NCBI RefSeq assembly: GCF_019649015.1
Contig: NZ_BLPI01000001.1
Location: 2,847,001 to 2,911,000 of the forward strand
Source: Agarivorans litoreus
GTDB taxonomy: Bacteria > Pseudomonadota > Gammaproteobacteria > Enterobacterales > Celerinatantimonadaceae
Direction: 5' to 3'
Length of the DNA stretch: 64,000 bases
This document shows, one piece after another, positions 37,497 to 48,683 of this stretch; positions within the stretch are counted from its first letter, which is position 1, and the number at the start of each line of letters is the position of its first letter. Both the position numbers and the translations under genes were made by a program. Below the pieces are notes generated by a model. That model was not told where the DNA came from. It ran no database searches and was given only the letters and a program-made list of their open reading frames with translations.

Positions 37497-37531
37497 AAAA
37501 TTGGATTTCGTCTTAGCAAAAGTAGTTTTTC

Positions 37532-40249
37532 ATGATTAGTAAATTAGTAACAAAAATCGTTGGTACTCGAAATGACCGTACCATCAAAAAAATGCGTAAA
37601 GTCGTTAATACTATTAACGCCTTAGAGCCTGAATACGAAAAGTTGTCTGCTGAAGAAATTAAAGCTAAGGCGGGCGAATTTAGGGAGCGCCTCGAGAAAG
37701 GCGAAACGCTTGAAGCGATTCTCCCAGAAGCTTTTGCTGTAGTGCGCGAAGCATCAAAACGGGTCTTTGAAATGCGTCATTTTGATGTGCAAATGTTGGG
37801 CGGCATGGTGCTGAACGACAATAAAATTGCCGAAATGCGCACCGGTGAAGGTAAAACTTTAACAGCAACCTTGCCTGCATACTTAAATGGCGTAACCGGC
37901 AAGGGTGTTCACGTAATTACCGTAAATGATTACTTAGCGCAACGTGATGCCGACTGGAACCGCCCTTTATTCGAATACTTAGGATTAAGTGTTGCTGTGA
38001 ACGTTTCGGGAATGGATCACGAAGCGAAAAAAGCTGCCTACGCTGCCGACATTACCTACGGTACAAACAACGAGTTTGGTTTCGATTACTTGCGCGATAA
38101 CATGGCGTTTGCCCCAGAGCAGCGAGTACAACGTCCATTAAATTACGCGGTAGTGGATGAAGTGGATTCAATTTTGATTGATGAAGCACGGACACCACTT
38201 ATCATTTCTGGCCCTGCAGAAGATAGTTCAGAGCTGTATAAAAAGATTAACGATATTATTCCGTTGTTGGTTCGCCAAGAAGAAGAAGATACTGAAGAAT
38301 TGATTGGCGATGGCCACTTCACTCTTGATGAAAAAAACAAGCAAGTTCATTTAACCGAAAACGGTCAGATTTTTGTTGAAGAAACCTTGCAACAGCGCGG
38401 TATGTTGGAAGAAGGTGATTCACTTTATAACGCTGCTAACATTAGCTTGCTGCATCACGTTAATGCTGGATTGCGAGCGCACACTTTGTTCGAGCGCAAT
38501 GTTGATTACATTGTTAGCGAAACCAATGAGATTGTTATCGTTGATGAGCACACCGGTCGAACCATGCCAGGGCGTCGTTGGTCTGAAGGCTTACACCAAG
38601 CTGTTGAAGCTAAAGAAGGTGTGCCAATTCAAAACGAAAACCAAACGTTGGCATCTATTACCTTCCAGAATTACTTCCGTTTATACGACAAGCTTTCAGG
38701 CATGACTGGTACTGCCGATACCGAAGCTTTTGAATTTCAATCAATTTATGGCTTAGACACAGTGGTTGTGCCGACTAACAAGCCAATGGTTCGTGATGAC
38801 CAAGGTGATTTGGTTTACCTGACTGCAGAAGAAAAATACCAAGCGATTATCAACGACATTCGCGAGTGTGTGAAAGCAGAGCGCCCAGTGTTGGTTGGTA
38901 CAGTGTCAATTGAAAACTCAGAGCTGCTTTCCAACATTCTAAAGAAAGAAAAAATTAAGCATAACGTACTAAATGCTAAGTTCCATGAAAAAGAAGCTGA
39001 TATTGTTGCAGAAGCAGGCGTTGCCGGGGCTGTGACTATTGCTACCAATATGGCTGGTCGTGGTACCGACATCGTATTGGGTGGTAACTTACAAGTTGAA
39101 ATAAATGCCCTAGGCGAAAATCCTAGTGAGCAGCAATTAGCTGAAGTTAAGCAAAAATGGCAACAGCGCCACGATGCAGTATTAGCAGCAGGTGGTTTGC
39201 ATATTATTGGTACCGAGCGTCACGAGTCTCGTCGTATCGATAATCAGCTACGTGGTCGTGCTGGTCGTCAAGGTGACCCAGGTTCTACCCGCTTCTACTT
39301 GTCGATGGAAGATAGTTTGATGCGGATTTTTGCTTCAGATCGCGTCACAGGCATGATGAAAAAGCTTGGCATGGAAGAAGGCGAAGCAATTGAGCATCCT
39401 TGGGTTACTCGCGCCATCGAAAATGCACAGCGTAAAGTTGAAGGGCGTAACTTCGATGTACGTAAATCATTACTTGAGTTCGACGATGTGGCCAATGACC
39501 AACGTAAAGTGGTTTACGAGCAGCGTAATGATTTAATGGATAGCGACAGCATTTCTGAAACCATCGAAGTCATTCGCGAAGATGTGTACTCATCGGTTAT
39601 TGATGAATACATCCCACCACAATCTCTTGAAGAAATGTGGCAGGTTAGTGAACTAGAGCAACGTTTGAAAAGTGACTTTGGCTTAAATCTGCCTATTCAA
39701 CAGTGGTTAGATGAGGACGACAAGTTACATGAAGACAAGCTTCGCGAAAAAATCATTGAAGCTGCGGTAGCTGACTACCAAGCCAAAATCGAAAAAGTAG
39801 GTGCTGACGCTATCAAGCAGTTTGAAAAATCTGTGATGCTGCAAACACTCGATCAACTTTGGAAAGAGCACTTGGCAGCCATGGATCATCTTCGCCAAGG
39901 TATTCACTTACGTGGCTATGCTCAGAAGAACCCTAAGCAAGAATACAAGCGTGAGTCTTACGAACTGTTTACCCAAATGCTTGAAGCACTCAAACTTGAT
40001 GTGGTGAGTATTTTGAGCCGAGTTCAAGTGCAAGCGCCTGAAGAAGTCGAAGCAATGGAAGCAAAACGCCGCGAAGCTGAACAACGCGCGATGCAATTCC
40101 GTCAGCAACAGGCAGCGCAACAAGCCGAAGAGCAGTCGAGTGATGCGGGTAAAACCGTTATTCGTGAAGGGCAAAAAGTAGGGCGAAACGATCCATGTCC
40201 TTGTGGCTCGGGTAAAAAGTACAAACAATGTCATGGCAAGCTTTCTTAA
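37532..40249 (+). CDS. secA: Preprotein translocase ATPase SecA
   Basis: 905 aa motor of Sec-dependent export. Walker A GEGKT is at 105-109 and the [13 protein letters not shown] block is present. The C-terminal zinc finger [15 protein letters not shown] binds SecB and phospholipid. Unlike in E. coli, no secM-like arrest gene precedes it; the gap to the peptidase gene is only 35 bases. Confidence 0.98.
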   Translation: MISKLVTKIVGTRNDRTIKKMRKVVNTINALEPEYEKLSAEEIKAKAGEFRERLEKGETLEAILPEAFAVVREASKRVFEMRHFDVQMLGGMVLNDNKIAEMRTGEGKTLTATLPAYLNGVTGKGVHVITVNDYLAQRDADWNRPLFEYLGLSVAVNVSGMDHEAKKAAYAADITYGTNNEFGFDYLRDNMAFAPEQRVQRPLNYAVVDEVDSILIDEARTPLIISGPAEDSSELYKKINDIIPLLVRQEEEDTEELIGDGHFTLDEKNKQVHLTENGQIFVEETLQQRGMLEEGDSLYNAANISLLHHVNAGLRAHTLFERNVDYIVSETNEIVIVDEHTGRTMPGRRWSEGLHQAVEAKEGVPIQNENQTLASITFQNYFRLYDKLSGMTGTADTEAFEFQSIYGLDTVVVPTNKPMVRDDQGDLVYLTAEEKYQAIINDIRECVKAERPVLVGTVSIENSELLSNILKKEKIKHNVLNAKFHEKEADIVAEAGVAGAVTIATNMAGRGTDIVLGGNLQVEINALGENPSEQQLAEVKQKWQQRHDAVLAAGGLHIIGTERHESRRIDNQLRGRAGRQGDPGSTRFYLSMEDSLMRIFASDRVTGMMKKLGMEEGEAIEHPWVTRAIENAQRKVEGRNFDVRKSLLEFDDVANDQRKVVYEQRNDLMDSDSISETIEVIREDVYSSVIDEYIPPQSLEEMWQVSELEQRLKSDFGLNLPIQQWLDEDDKLHEDKLREKIIEAAVADYQAKIEKVGADAIKQFEKSVMLQTLDQLWKEHLAAMDHLRQGIHLRGYAQKNPKQEYKRESYELFTQMLEALKLDVVSILSRVQVQAPEEVEAMEAKRREAEQRAMQFRQQQAAQQAEEQSSDAGKTVIREGQKVGRNDPCPCGSGKKYKQCHGKLS

Positions 40250-40264
40250 AGCTTAGTTTGGCAA

Positions 40265-40297
40265 CAAAAAAGGAGAGCTTAGGCTCTCCTTTTTTAT
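40265..40297 (+). terminator. Terminator after secA
   Basis: AAAAAAGGAGAG-CTTAGG-CTCTCCTTTTTT with perfect flanking A and T runs. Confidence 0.9.
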
Positions 40298-40315
40298 CAA
40301 CTCAAGGAGTACTCA

Positions 40316-40720
40316 GTGAAGGTTGTAAATGTAGCAGTTGGTGTAATTGTTAAAGGCGAAGAGATCTTACTTAGCCTTCGTAATCTGCAACAGCATCAAG
40401 GTGGGAAATGGGAGTTTCCCGGCGGTAAAGTTGAGACAGGCGAGCAAACCGTTGACGCCTTGGCGAGAGAGTTAAAAGAAGAGCTGCTTATAGACATTGA
40501 TAAAACCAGTTGTAAGCCACTGATTCGTGTTGAGCACGATTATGGTGATAAGCAAGTATGCTTAGACGTTTACACGGTTACTCGCTTTTACGGAGAGCCA
40601 GAGGGCGCAGAACAACAAGAAATTCGATGGGTGAGCAGAGCAGAGCTTCTCAATCTGTCATTTCCAGATGCCAATAAAGCCATCTTGGAAAAAATCCTAA
40701 ACGCTAATTTTTCCGCGTAA
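40316..40720 (+). CDS. mutT: 8-oxo-dGTP diphosphatase MutT (Nudix)
   Basis: 134 aa. It removes oxidised GTP/dGTP from the pool. The Nudix box starts at G37 and reads G-x5-E43-x7-R51-E52-L-K-E55-E56-L-L58-I; the usual glycine near the end is leucine here. The start is GTG at 40316 after AAGGAGT. Position after secA matches E. coli. It converges on yacG with only two bases between the stop codons. Confidence 0.92.
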   Translation: MKVVNVAVGVIVKGEEILLSLRNLQQHQGGKWEFPGGKVETGEQTVDALARELKEELLIDIDKTSCKPLIRVEHDYGDKQVCLDVYTVTRFYGEPEGAEQQEIRWVSRAELLNLSFPDANKAILEKILNANFSA

Positions 40721-40722
40721 GT

Positions 40723-40923
40723 TCAAAATTCCCAGCTGTCCGGCTTATCTTCATCTTCTTGGAGGTGTTGCCCAGCAATGTATTTTTCTTGATTAGCCCA
40801 TTCGCCAAGGTCGATTAACTTACAACGCTCACTACAAAAGGGTCTGAATTCACTTGTTGATTGCCAAACGACCTTGTCGTTACAAGTGGGGCATTTTACG
40901 GTGGGTAAATTTTTAGTTTTCAT
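40723..40923 (-). CDS. yacG: DNA gyrase inhibitor YacG (zinc protein)
   Basis: 66 aa. Four zinc cysteines are C11, C14, C30 and C34 (CPTC ... FCSERC), followed by the KLIDLGEWA motif. YacG binds GyrB. Its start shares a base with the zapD stop. Confidence 0.95.
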   Translation of the reverse strand: MKTKNLPTVKCPTCNDKVVWQSTSEFRPFCSERCKLIDLGEWANQEKYIAGQHLQEDEDKPDSWEF

Positions 40924-41663
40924 TAAGCAATTTTACAACAATATAATGTGCAAGGAATGTCTTCAATATCTTGATTTGAAGTACTGATGAACTTTATGGC
41001 GAAGCGGTGTTTGTGGCCGCTTACAGTTGGGTAGCATTGATAATTAGTGTCTACCTCGATGCGTAGTAATCCACAATCGGCAGCGACTCCTTGATAGAAG
41101 CCTTTATGAGCAAGAGCTTGAATATCACTATGCTGCTCTCTAAGGAGCTTAAGTAAGTGACTAATGGCTTCTGCGACGATTTGGAAAGGGCCCAACCATT
41201 GCTGAACTTGCAGATTTATCCGTTCTTGTGGTTGATGCAGCCATAGGTGCAAGTAAGGTAAATCAAAGCTGCAGTTACCACCAGGTAAACACAAACGCTG
41301 GCGAATACTGGATAATAGGCGATCATCTTTAAGGTGATCGGATACCCGATGGAGCTTTGAAATAGCTGCAATAAGGGTTTTCACTTGCAATAGCAGCTCT
41401 TCAATCTTACTGGTATCTACATTGGGCATCGAAGCCCAATGGTCGAGCTTTTCTGCTTGTTTAGCTAAATCTTTAAGTAAGTCTGTTCGCCACTCACAAC
41501 GTTCTAATACTTCTGATACTTCAAATAACGTTCGAAAGAACTGTTGTTGCTGAAGAGGGTGCTGAAGTGCTTTTGACAACATTAGCTGCTCGAATAATTG
41601 CTCTAAGCGTAAGTAGTTTCGTACTTTCTCGTTTAAAGGGTGTTCGAAAATTAATGCGGTCAT
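40923..41663 (-). CDS. zapD: Cell division protein ZapD
   Basis: 246 aa, usual length. A mainly helical N-terminal half precedes a beta-rich C-terminal half. ZapD crosslinks FtsZ filaments by binding the FtsZ C-terminal peptide. Recognised by [19 protein letters not shown] at the N-terminus and by its place between coaE and yacG. Confidence 0.95.
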   Translation of the reverse strand: MTALIFEHPLNEKVRNYLRLEQLFEQLMLSKALQHPLQQQQFFRTLFEVSEVLERCEWRTDLLKDLAKQAEKLDHWASMPNVDTSKIEELLLQVKTLIAAISKLHRVSDHLKDDRLLSSIRQRLCLPGGNCSFDLPYLHLWLHQPQERINLQVQQWLGPFQIVAEAISHLLKLLREQHSDIQALAHKGFYQGVAADCGLLRIEVDTNYQCYPTVSGHKHRFAIKFISTSNQDIEDIPCTLYCCKIA

Positions 41664-41722
41664 AGCGGTTTAGATTCACAGCTGTTCAAGGGAGTTCCTA
41701 AGCTAGTGTAACCACTGAGCAA

Positions 41723-42325
41723 TCAACTGTCATGGCTTTTGGCGATATCTAGATAGAATTGGTGTAAATCAGTAACTTTACGTTTAAGGCATACAAGGTC
41801 GCTGTTATTTTCAATTACATCGTCTGCGGCTTGTAGTTTTAGCTCTCGGTTCATTTGGGCATCAATAATCTGTAGGGCTTGATGCCGCTCTACTCCATCG
41901 CGTTCCATGGTTCGCTTGAGTTGAATATCTACAGGGGCGTCTATAACTAAAACGCGATCGACGAGCTTATCCAGTTGGTTTTCTAACAATAGCGGCGCAA
42001 CCAGTATCTTGTATGCGCCTTTAGCTTGCCCAAGTTGGTGTAGCATCTCTTGTCGAATTAGTGGGTGTAATAAGCTGTCTAACCAATCTTTCTCTTGTTT
42101 GTTGGCAAATACAATTTCGCGCAGTTTACTGCGATTTAGCGAGCCATCGCTTTGCAATATAGTTTGCCCAAAATGTTCAGATATTGCGTTTAACGCAGGT
42201 TGTTGAGGCGCAACAACTTGGCGCGCCACAATATCGGCATCAACCACTTGAATACCTAGCTCTTCAAATAACGCCGAGGCTTGGCTTTTACCGCTAGCAA
42301 TACCGCCTGTTAAACCAATTATCAC
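41723..42325 (-). CDS. coaE: Dephospho-CoA kinase
   Basis: 200 aa. It performs the last step of coenzyme A synthesis. P-loop GLTGGIASGKS lies at the very N-terminus, and the LLENQLDKLVDRVLVID segment is typical. The start is taken as GTG at 42325, which overlaps the pilD stop by four bases (GTGA) and gives the family length; an upstream TTG at 42355 is less likely. Confidence 0.95.
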   Translation of the reverse strand: MIIGLTGGIASGKSQASALFEELGIQVVDADIVARQVVAPQQPALNAISEHFGQTILQSDGSLNRSKLREIVFANKQEKDWLDSLLHPLIRQEMLHQLGQAKGAYKILVAPLLLENQLDKLVDRVLVIDAPVDIQLKRTMERDGVERHQALQIIDAQMNRELKLQAADDVIENNSDLVCLKRKVTDLHQFYLDIAKSHDS

Positions 42326-43203
42326 GATGCAAGACCTAGGTATGAGAAATACCAAGCGTGGATCGCTTCACCAAAAAATAAGTAACAAGCGCCACCTAAA
42401 GCCAGATAAGGGCCAAAAGGAATCGCTTGCCCTTGTTGGTTTTTTCCAAACACAATCAAGCTAATGCCAACAATTGCACCGGCAAAAGATGAAAGCAAAA
42501 TTGTTAATGGCAGGGCTTGCCAGCCAAACCAAGCACCTATCATGGCTAGCAGTTTAAAATCGCCATAGCCCATGCCTTCTTTTCCGGTTAATAGCTTGAA
42601 TAGCCAAAACAGGCTCCACAAAAAACCATAACCAATAGCAGCGCCCAAAACAGCATCATATAAGCTAACAAAACCTGAATCTAGGTTGATTAATAAACCT
42701 AGCCACAAGGTGGGTAAAGTAAGCTGATCGGGCAAATACATGGTGTCCAGATCAATAAGGGTTAGACACAGTAAAATAATGCAAAACAGACTAGCAAACA
42801 CAAAGGGTAGAGTAAGGCCAAACTGCCACCAGCAAGCCAAGGTTAAGCCTGCTGTTGTAAGCTCAACTAAAGGGTAGCGAATACTGATTGGATTTTTACA
42901 ATTGGCACACTTTCCACGCAGGGCTAGCCAGCTAATAACCGGAATATTTTGCCAGGCGGTAATTAAGCTTTGGCATTTGGGGCAGGCAGAGCGAGGTAAC
43001 ATTAAGTTGTAAACGCCTTGCTCTGAGGTTTGCGCTGTTTTTAATTCATCAGATAAGAAACTGCGGCACTCATTTTTCCATTGCCGCTCTAACATGACGG
43101 GCAAGCGATGGATCACAACGTTGAGAAAAGAACCGATACAAAGGGCGATTAAAAGGCAGAAACCCAGCGCAGTGGCTGGGTAGAGTTCAATAAAACTTAG
43201 CAT
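42322..43203 (-). CDS. pilD: Type IV prepilin peptidase / N-methyltransferase
   Basis: 293 aa membrane enzyme that cleaves and methylates prepilins (and type II secretion pseudopilins). The cytoplasmic loop has the zinc cysteines C74, C77, C99 and C102. The catalytic aspartates are seen in LIDLDTMYLPDQ and in the GYGDFKLL (GxGD) motif. Three bases after pilC. Confidence 0.96.
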   Translation of the reverse strand: MLSFIELYPATALGFCLLIALCIGSFLNVVIHRLPVMLERQWKNECRSFLSDELKTAQTSEQGVYNLMLPRSACPKCQSLITAWQNIPVISWLALRGKCANCKNPISIRYPLVELTTAGLTLACWWQFGLTLPFVFASLFCIILLCLTLIDLDTMYLPDQLTLPTLWLGLLINLDSGFVSLYDAVLGAAIGYGFLWSLFWLFKLLTGKEGMGYGDFKLLAMIGAWFGWQALPLTILLSSFAGAIVGISLIVFGKNQQGQAIPFGPYLALGGACYLFFGEAIHAWYFSYLGLAS

Positions 43204-43205
43204 GT

Positions 43206-44456
43206 TTAACTAACAACCGATCCGAGTTTGAAGATGGGTAAGTACATGGCAATCACCATACCACCAACTAGCACACCAAGCACAGCCATAATCAGTGGTT
43301 CAATTAAACTGGTTAAGCCGTCTACTGCATCATCTACTTGCTGTTCATAAATGTTGGCGACTTTAGCTAACATGCTATCCAGTGAGCCAGATTCTTCACC
43401 AATCATCACCATCTGGGTCACCATGTCGGGGAATAAATCCACGGTGCGCATGGCTACGTTCATTTGCATACCGCCAGTAACCTCAATTCTAATCGCGTCT
43501 ACGGCGTTACGGTAGACCACGTTGCCCGATGCGCCCGAGGCAGACTTTAAGGCGTCGATAAGTGGGATACCGGCAGCAAAGGTCGTAGATAAGGTGCGGG
43601 CAAAACGCGCCATGGCCGCTTTATGCAAAATAGGGTTGATCACTGGGATTCGAAGAATAAAGCGGTCGGTAGCATCTTTAACCGCTTGGGAGCGCCTAAA
43701 GGCTTGCACATAGCCATAGCCAAGCGCAAATATTCCACCAAAAATATAAGGCCAATAATCTTGTAAGAAGCGAGAAACACCAATCACAAACTGGGTAAAT
43801 GCAGGCAGTTCGGCACCAAAGCCAGCAAAAATTTCTTCAAACTGAGGAATCACAAATAGCAGTAGAATAGTGGTAACAATAATGGCCACAATAATCACCG
43901 AAACCGGGTAGAACATGGCTTTTTTAATTTTTGATTTAAGTGCCTCGGCTTTCTCTTTATAAATGGCTACACGATCATAAATCGTTTCTAAAGCACCACT
44001 TTGTTCACCGGCTTCAATTAAGTCACAATATAGCTGGTCAAAGTATAAGGGGTGTTTGCGCAGGGTTTCAGATAGGGCGGTTCCAGACTCAACTTCCGCG
44101 GCAATCTCGGCAATTAACTCACGCATTGCTGGTTTTTCAACGCTTTTAGAAATAATGTTGAAGCTTTGAACTAAGGGAACGCCAGCTTGCAGCATGGTAG
44201 CAATTTGCCGTGATACCACCGCAATATCCATGGGCTGGATCTTGTTACCCATCTTACTAAGAAAACTCTCGGTCTTCTTTTTAATTTTAGTAACGGTAAT
44301 GCCTTGGCGGCGCAAGTCACCTTTAACCTGGCTGATGGTTTCAGCTTGATACTCGCCACTAACTTTAGCGCCTTTACGGTTAACGCCACTCCACGAGTAG
44401 GCATTGATTTTTTTTACTGCAACTTTACGTTTGCTGGTGGTACTTGCGGTAGCCAT
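43206..44456 (-). CDS. pilC: Type IV pilus inner-membrane platform protein PilC
   Basis: 416 aa with the duplicated GspF/PilC domain (about residues 80-200 and 280-405) and about three membrane helices. It turns ATPase motion into pilus assembly and retraction. Corresponds to hofC in E. coli. Confidence 0.96.
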   Translation of the reverse strand: MATASTTSKRKVAVKKINAYSWSGVNRKGAKVSGEYQAETISQVKGDLRRQGITVTKIKKKTESFLSKMGNKIQPMDIAVVSRQIATMLQAGVPLVQSFNIISKSVEKPAMRELIAEIAAEVESGTALSETLRKHPLYFDQLYCDLIEAGEQSGALETIYDRVAIYKEKAEALKSKIKKAMFYPVSVIIVAIIVTTILLLFVIPQFEEIFAGFGAELPAFTQFVIGVSRFLQDYWPYIFGGIFALGYGYVQAFRRSQAVKDATDRFILRIPVINPILHKAAMARFARTLSTTFAAGIPLIDALKSASGASGNVVYRNAVDAIRIEVTGGMQMNVAMRTVDLFPDMVTQMVMIGEESGSLDSMLAKVANIYEQQVDDAVDGLTSLIEPLIMAVLGVLVGGMVIAMYLPIFKLGSVVS

Positions 44457-44543
44457 AACATCCTTGCTAACAAAACACGCTTAACGCGGTAATAAAGTAA
44501 TTGCCTAAACTTATCAGATAATTAGATTTAAAAAACCACACAC

Positions 44544-46250
44544 TTATACATTTGTGACCCGCTCTACTTCAGAAAGGCTGGTTACCCCTAAACGGGCTTT
44601 TTCTAGGGCCGACATGCGCAGTGAGTACATGCCCTCTTTAACGGCTTGTTCGGCAATTTCTATGGAGTTACCTTCGGCCATAATTATTTTTGAGATGGCG
44701 GTACTCATAGGCATCACCTCATAGATACCTACTCGACCTTTAAAGCCGCCGGTACATTCATCACAGCCCGCAGGATCAAACAGTTTAACCCCTGCCTCAA
44801 TTTGTTGTGGAGTAAAACCTATCTTCGGCAATAACTCGGCCTCAAGCATTTTTGGCTTTTTACATTTTTCGCACAAGCGACGGGCTAATCGCTGGGCAAT
44901 AATTAGGCTTACTGAAGAGGCAATGTTAAAGGCCGGTACGCCCATGTTAAGTAAACGGGTTAAGGTTTCTGCTGCCGAGTTAGTGTGTAAGGTCGATAAC
45001 ACTAAGTGACCGGTTTGCGCCGCTTTAATGGATATTTCAGCGGTTTCTAAGTCTCGAATCTCACCCACCATAACAATATCGGGATCTTGACGAAGAAAGG
45101 CGCGCAAGGCGCTGGCAAAGGTCATGCCTGCTTTGTTATTAATTTGTACTTGGTTAACCCCGGGGAGGTTAATTTCTACCGGGTCTTCCGCCGTTGAAAT
45201 GTTAGTTTCAACGGTATTAAGAATGTTTAAGCCTGTGTACAGAGAAACCGTTTTACCCGAGCCAGTAGGGCCGGTCACCAAAATCATCCCCTGTGGGCGA
45301 GCCAAGGCATCTAAATAGAGCTTTTTCTGCTTGTCGTCGTAACCCAGAATATCAATGTTTAAGTTGGCTGCCGAGGAGTCGAGGATACGGATAACAATTT
45401 TCTCTCCCCACATGGTAGGCAGGGAGTTCACCCGCATATCAATGGCTTTATTGCGGCCAGTTTTTAGCTTAATGCGGCCGTCTTGTGGTAAACGCCGTTC
45501 GGCAATATCCATCCGCGCCATTACTTTAAGGCGAGCCGAAAAGCGGTTAGCTAGGTTAATGGGGGGGCTGGCTATTTCATGCAAAATACCGTCGATGCGA
45601 AAACGGATCCGATATTTGTGTTCATAAGGCTCGAAGTGTAAATCGGAAGCACCACGGCGTATTGAGTCCATCAATATCTTGTTGATATAAACAACAATGG
45701 GCGCATCATCTTCTTTGCTGTTTTGTTTTTCATCTAAACGCGAATTTTCTTCGCTAACTTCTAAATCGCTGATGTCGTCATCAGTGATATCGCCCAGCTC
45801 TAAGTCTGAACCATCGCTAACTAGAGATTGAATCGCTTTTGTTAACTTATTTTCTTCAACTAGTAGCGCTTCTACATGCAGTCCAAAACTAAAACCAAAA
45901 TCTTCCAGTGCGGTTACATTGCTAGGGTCGGCCATGGCCACATAAAGGGTTTGGTTTTGGCTATAAACGGGTAATACGTGGTGTTTAAAGATTAATTTTT
46001 CATTAAGGAAGTTTTGCGGGATTTCGCTAAGCTCTATCGCATCTAAATCCAATAGAGGAATACCAAATTGGGCTTCGCAAAAGTCAGCCAATTCGCGACT
46101 AGAGATCAGTTTGTTTTCTACCAATACGGTGGTAAAGGCAGCTTGTTCTTGCACACTGCGCTTATAAAGCTCAACGAGTTGTTGTTCTTTATCTGGAAAA
46201 GAAACGGCCAAGCTTGATGCTAGGCCGTTTAATGTACTTAAGGTCTTCAT
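44544..46250 (-). CDS. pilB: Type IV pilus assembly ATPase PilB
   Basis: 568 aa hexameric secretion ATPase that drives pilus extension. An N-terminal GspE-II domain is followed by the motor domain: Walker A GPTGSGKT at 327-334, the Asp and His boxes ([38 protein letters not shown]), and a four-cysteine zinc site (CEKC ... CDEC). About 15 bases after pilA. Confidence 0.97.
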   Translation of the reverse strand: MKTLSTLNGLASSLAVSFPDKEQQLVELYKRSVQEQAAFTTVLVENKLISSRELADFCEAQFGIPLLDLDAIELSEIPQNFLNEKLIFKHHVLPVYSQNQTLYVAMADPSNVTALEDFGFSFGLHVEALLVEENKLTKAIQSLVSDGSDLELGDITDDDISDLEVSEENSRLDEKQNSKEDDAPIVVYINKILMDSIRRGASDLHFEPYEHKYRIRFRIDGILHEIASPPINLANRFSARLKVMARMDIAERRLPQDGRIKLKTGRNKAIDMRVNSLPTMWGEKIVIRILDSSAANLNIDILGYDDKQKKLYLDALARPQGMILVTGPTGSGKTVSLYTGLNILNTVETNISTAEDPVEINLPGVNQVQINNKAGMTFASALRAFLRQDPDIVMVGEIRDLETAEISIKAAQTGHLVLSTLHTNSAAETLTRLLNMGVPAFNIASSVSLIIAQRLARRLCEKCKKPKMLEAELLPKIGFTPQQIEAGVKLFDPAGCDECTGGFKGRVGIYEVMPMSTAISKIIMAEGNSIEIAEQAVKEGMYSLRMSALEKARLGVTSLSEVERVTNV

Positions 46251-46265
46251 TACTATGTTAAGAGT

Positions 46266-46796
46266 TTATTCTGCTTCTGCTTCAGCTGCTCTATCCGAAA
46301 GTAGGTTACCATCACATAGCTCTTTAGCGTAACACCCACTATTTGTATCATCTAAGTACCAAACAACACCGCCGTTGCTTATGTAACCGTAAATAATGTA
46401 GTCGTCACCCGCAACGAAACCATTTGCTTCTTCTGGAACCATTGTTATTGACACTTCACTAGGGTTGCCGTCAGCGTCACTAGCTTCAACAGCAAATGTA
46501 GCACTATTTATGCTTTCAATTGCTTCTGCCGCACTTTCGGAATTTGATACCTTCTGATCGTCGGCAGCTTCACAATCAACAACTTTGGTTTGCAAACATA
46601 CTTCTACAGTGGTTTTCAAGCCTGTTGCTGCAGATACAATCTCACTGTATTTTGCGCTGCGGGTATAATTTTGATAAGCAGGCAGCGCTACCGCAGCCAA
46701 GATAGCTACAATGGCTACTACGATCATCAATTCGATTAGGGTGAAACCCGCTTGCTTGTTAGCAACTTTGGTTTGTAGGTTTTGCATGGTTTTCAT
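46266..46796 (-). CDS. pilA: Type IV major pilin PilA
   Basis: 176 aa prepilin. PilD would cut after Gly17 ([11 protein letters not shown]), leaving Phe1 to be methylated, with the conserved Glu5 in the hydrophobic helix. The globular head has a C-terminal cysteine pair (SGCYAKELC) that fits the D-loop disulfide. GGAAAG lies 8 bases before the ATG. The tail is rich in Ala and Glu. Confidence 0.96.
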   Translation of the reverse strand: MKTMQNLQTKVANKQAGFTLIELMIVVAIVAILAAVALPAYQNYTRSAKYSEIVSAATGLKTTVEVCLQTKVVDCEAADDQKVSNSESAAEAIESINSATFAVEASDADGNPSEVSITMVPEEANGFVAGDDYIIYGYISNGGVVWYLDDTNSGCYAKELCDGNLLSDRAAEAEAE

Positions 46797-47006
46797 TGCG
46801 TCTTTCCTTTACACAAGTTTTTTGAAGTTATTTATTTACCGTTGTTTTTATCAGAGCTGCAGTGAAACAACTTTTAATTCAGTAACATCCCTGATATCAC
46901 GGTGCTATAAATGTGATTCTCATTAAAGCACACGTGGTATATAAGTATAGTGATTATTGTAAAAAGGCAATAAAATCGTGATCTTAGCAACACTTATAAA
47001 AGTCGC

Positions 47007-47028
47007 GCTGTACAAAAATTTGTACAGC
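47007..47028. repeat. Perfect 22-bp palindrome between pilA and nadC
   Basis: Arms GCTGTACAAA and TTTGTACAGC with two central A bases. It lies just beyond the nadC stop and about 210 bases before pilA, both on the minus strand. It may be the nadC terminator (tail only weakly T-rich) or an operator. The rest of this 254-base gap is A+T rich and must contain the pilA promoter, which I could not place. Confidence 0.6.
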
Positions 47029-47050
47029 TTAATGTTAAGATTAACAATTT

Positions 47051-47908
<858 letters not shown>

Positions 47909-48072
47909 TTAGCTGGAGGAGACAGTATTGCTTGTCTGTCACTTTGTGTGGCGCATTTTAGCGCAGAAGTTCAGCACTTGCATGGTCAAATAAGCGGTTT
48001 ATGCTAGACAATTTGGCTTGGCTTCGCTAGAAAGCCTAATAACACCAATAATTTGTTGCCGAGGAGTAGCTC

Positions 48073-48609
48073 TTGCAGATAAAGCAGCATCGCTTAACTG
48101 GGGCTAAGTGGCTTGAAAGTGCCTTTTATAATCAGCGACCGAATAATGAAATTAGCTTGTTGGTCATTCATTGTATTAGCTTGCCAGAGGGATGTTTTGG
48201 CTTGCCTCATATTGACCAATTGTTTACGGGAAGTTTGGATTGCAGCGCAGATCCAAGCTTTAAAGATTTACAGGGCTTAGAGGTCTCGGCGCATTTGCTG
48301 ATTAATCGGGCTGGTGAGGTGACTCAATACGTAGCTTTTGATAAACGGGCGTGGCATGCTGGCGTTTCTTGCTACCAAGGGCGAGAAGGGTGTAATGATT
48401 TTTCTATTGGTATTGAGCTTGAGGGGACAGATAGCAGTGAATATACCAAAGCGCAATATCAAGGTTTAATCGAAGTTAGTCAACTATTGCTGAAACACTA
48501 TCCTAAACTAACAAAACAACGCATCGTTGCGCATAGCGATATTGCGCCCGGCAGAAAAACTGACCCTGGTGAGCATTTTGATTGGTCTGCTTATTTAGAA
48601 GCACTTTGA
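48073..48609 (+). CDS. ampD: 1,6-anhydro-N-acetylmuramyl-L-alanine amidase AmpD
   Basis: 178 aa cytoplasmic zinc amidase that recycles anhydro-muropeptides and keeps AmpR-type beta-lactamase induction low. Zinc ligands are H33 (LLVIHCISLP), the His of HSDIAPGRKTDPG and the Asp that follows; KRAWHAG is also typical. The likely start is TTG at 48073, six bases after GAGGAG; no suitable ATG is near. Confidence 0.95.
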   Translation: MQIKQHRLTGAKWLESAFYNQRPNNEISLLVIHCISLPEGCFGLPHIDQLFTGSLDCSADPSFKDLQGLEVSAHLLINRAGEVTQYVAFDKRAWHAGVSCYQGREGCNDFSIGIELEGTDSSEYTKAQYQGLIEVSQLLLKHYPKLTKQRIVAHSDIAPGRKTDPGEHFDWSAYLEAL

Positions 48610-48683
48610 AGTCACTTGGTTTGCTTGGGTATTTAGCTTATTATTTGAAGGTCGCCTGATGTTTATGGAGCAAAATCAGTAAC

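Noticed and set aside
36078-37531. secM gene upstream of secA
   Set aside because: No open frame with a signal peptide and arrest motif is found between lpxC and secA.
47007-47028. LexA box
   Set aside because: CTGT and ACAG are present but 12 bases apart; the gammaproteobacterial LexA box needs eight.
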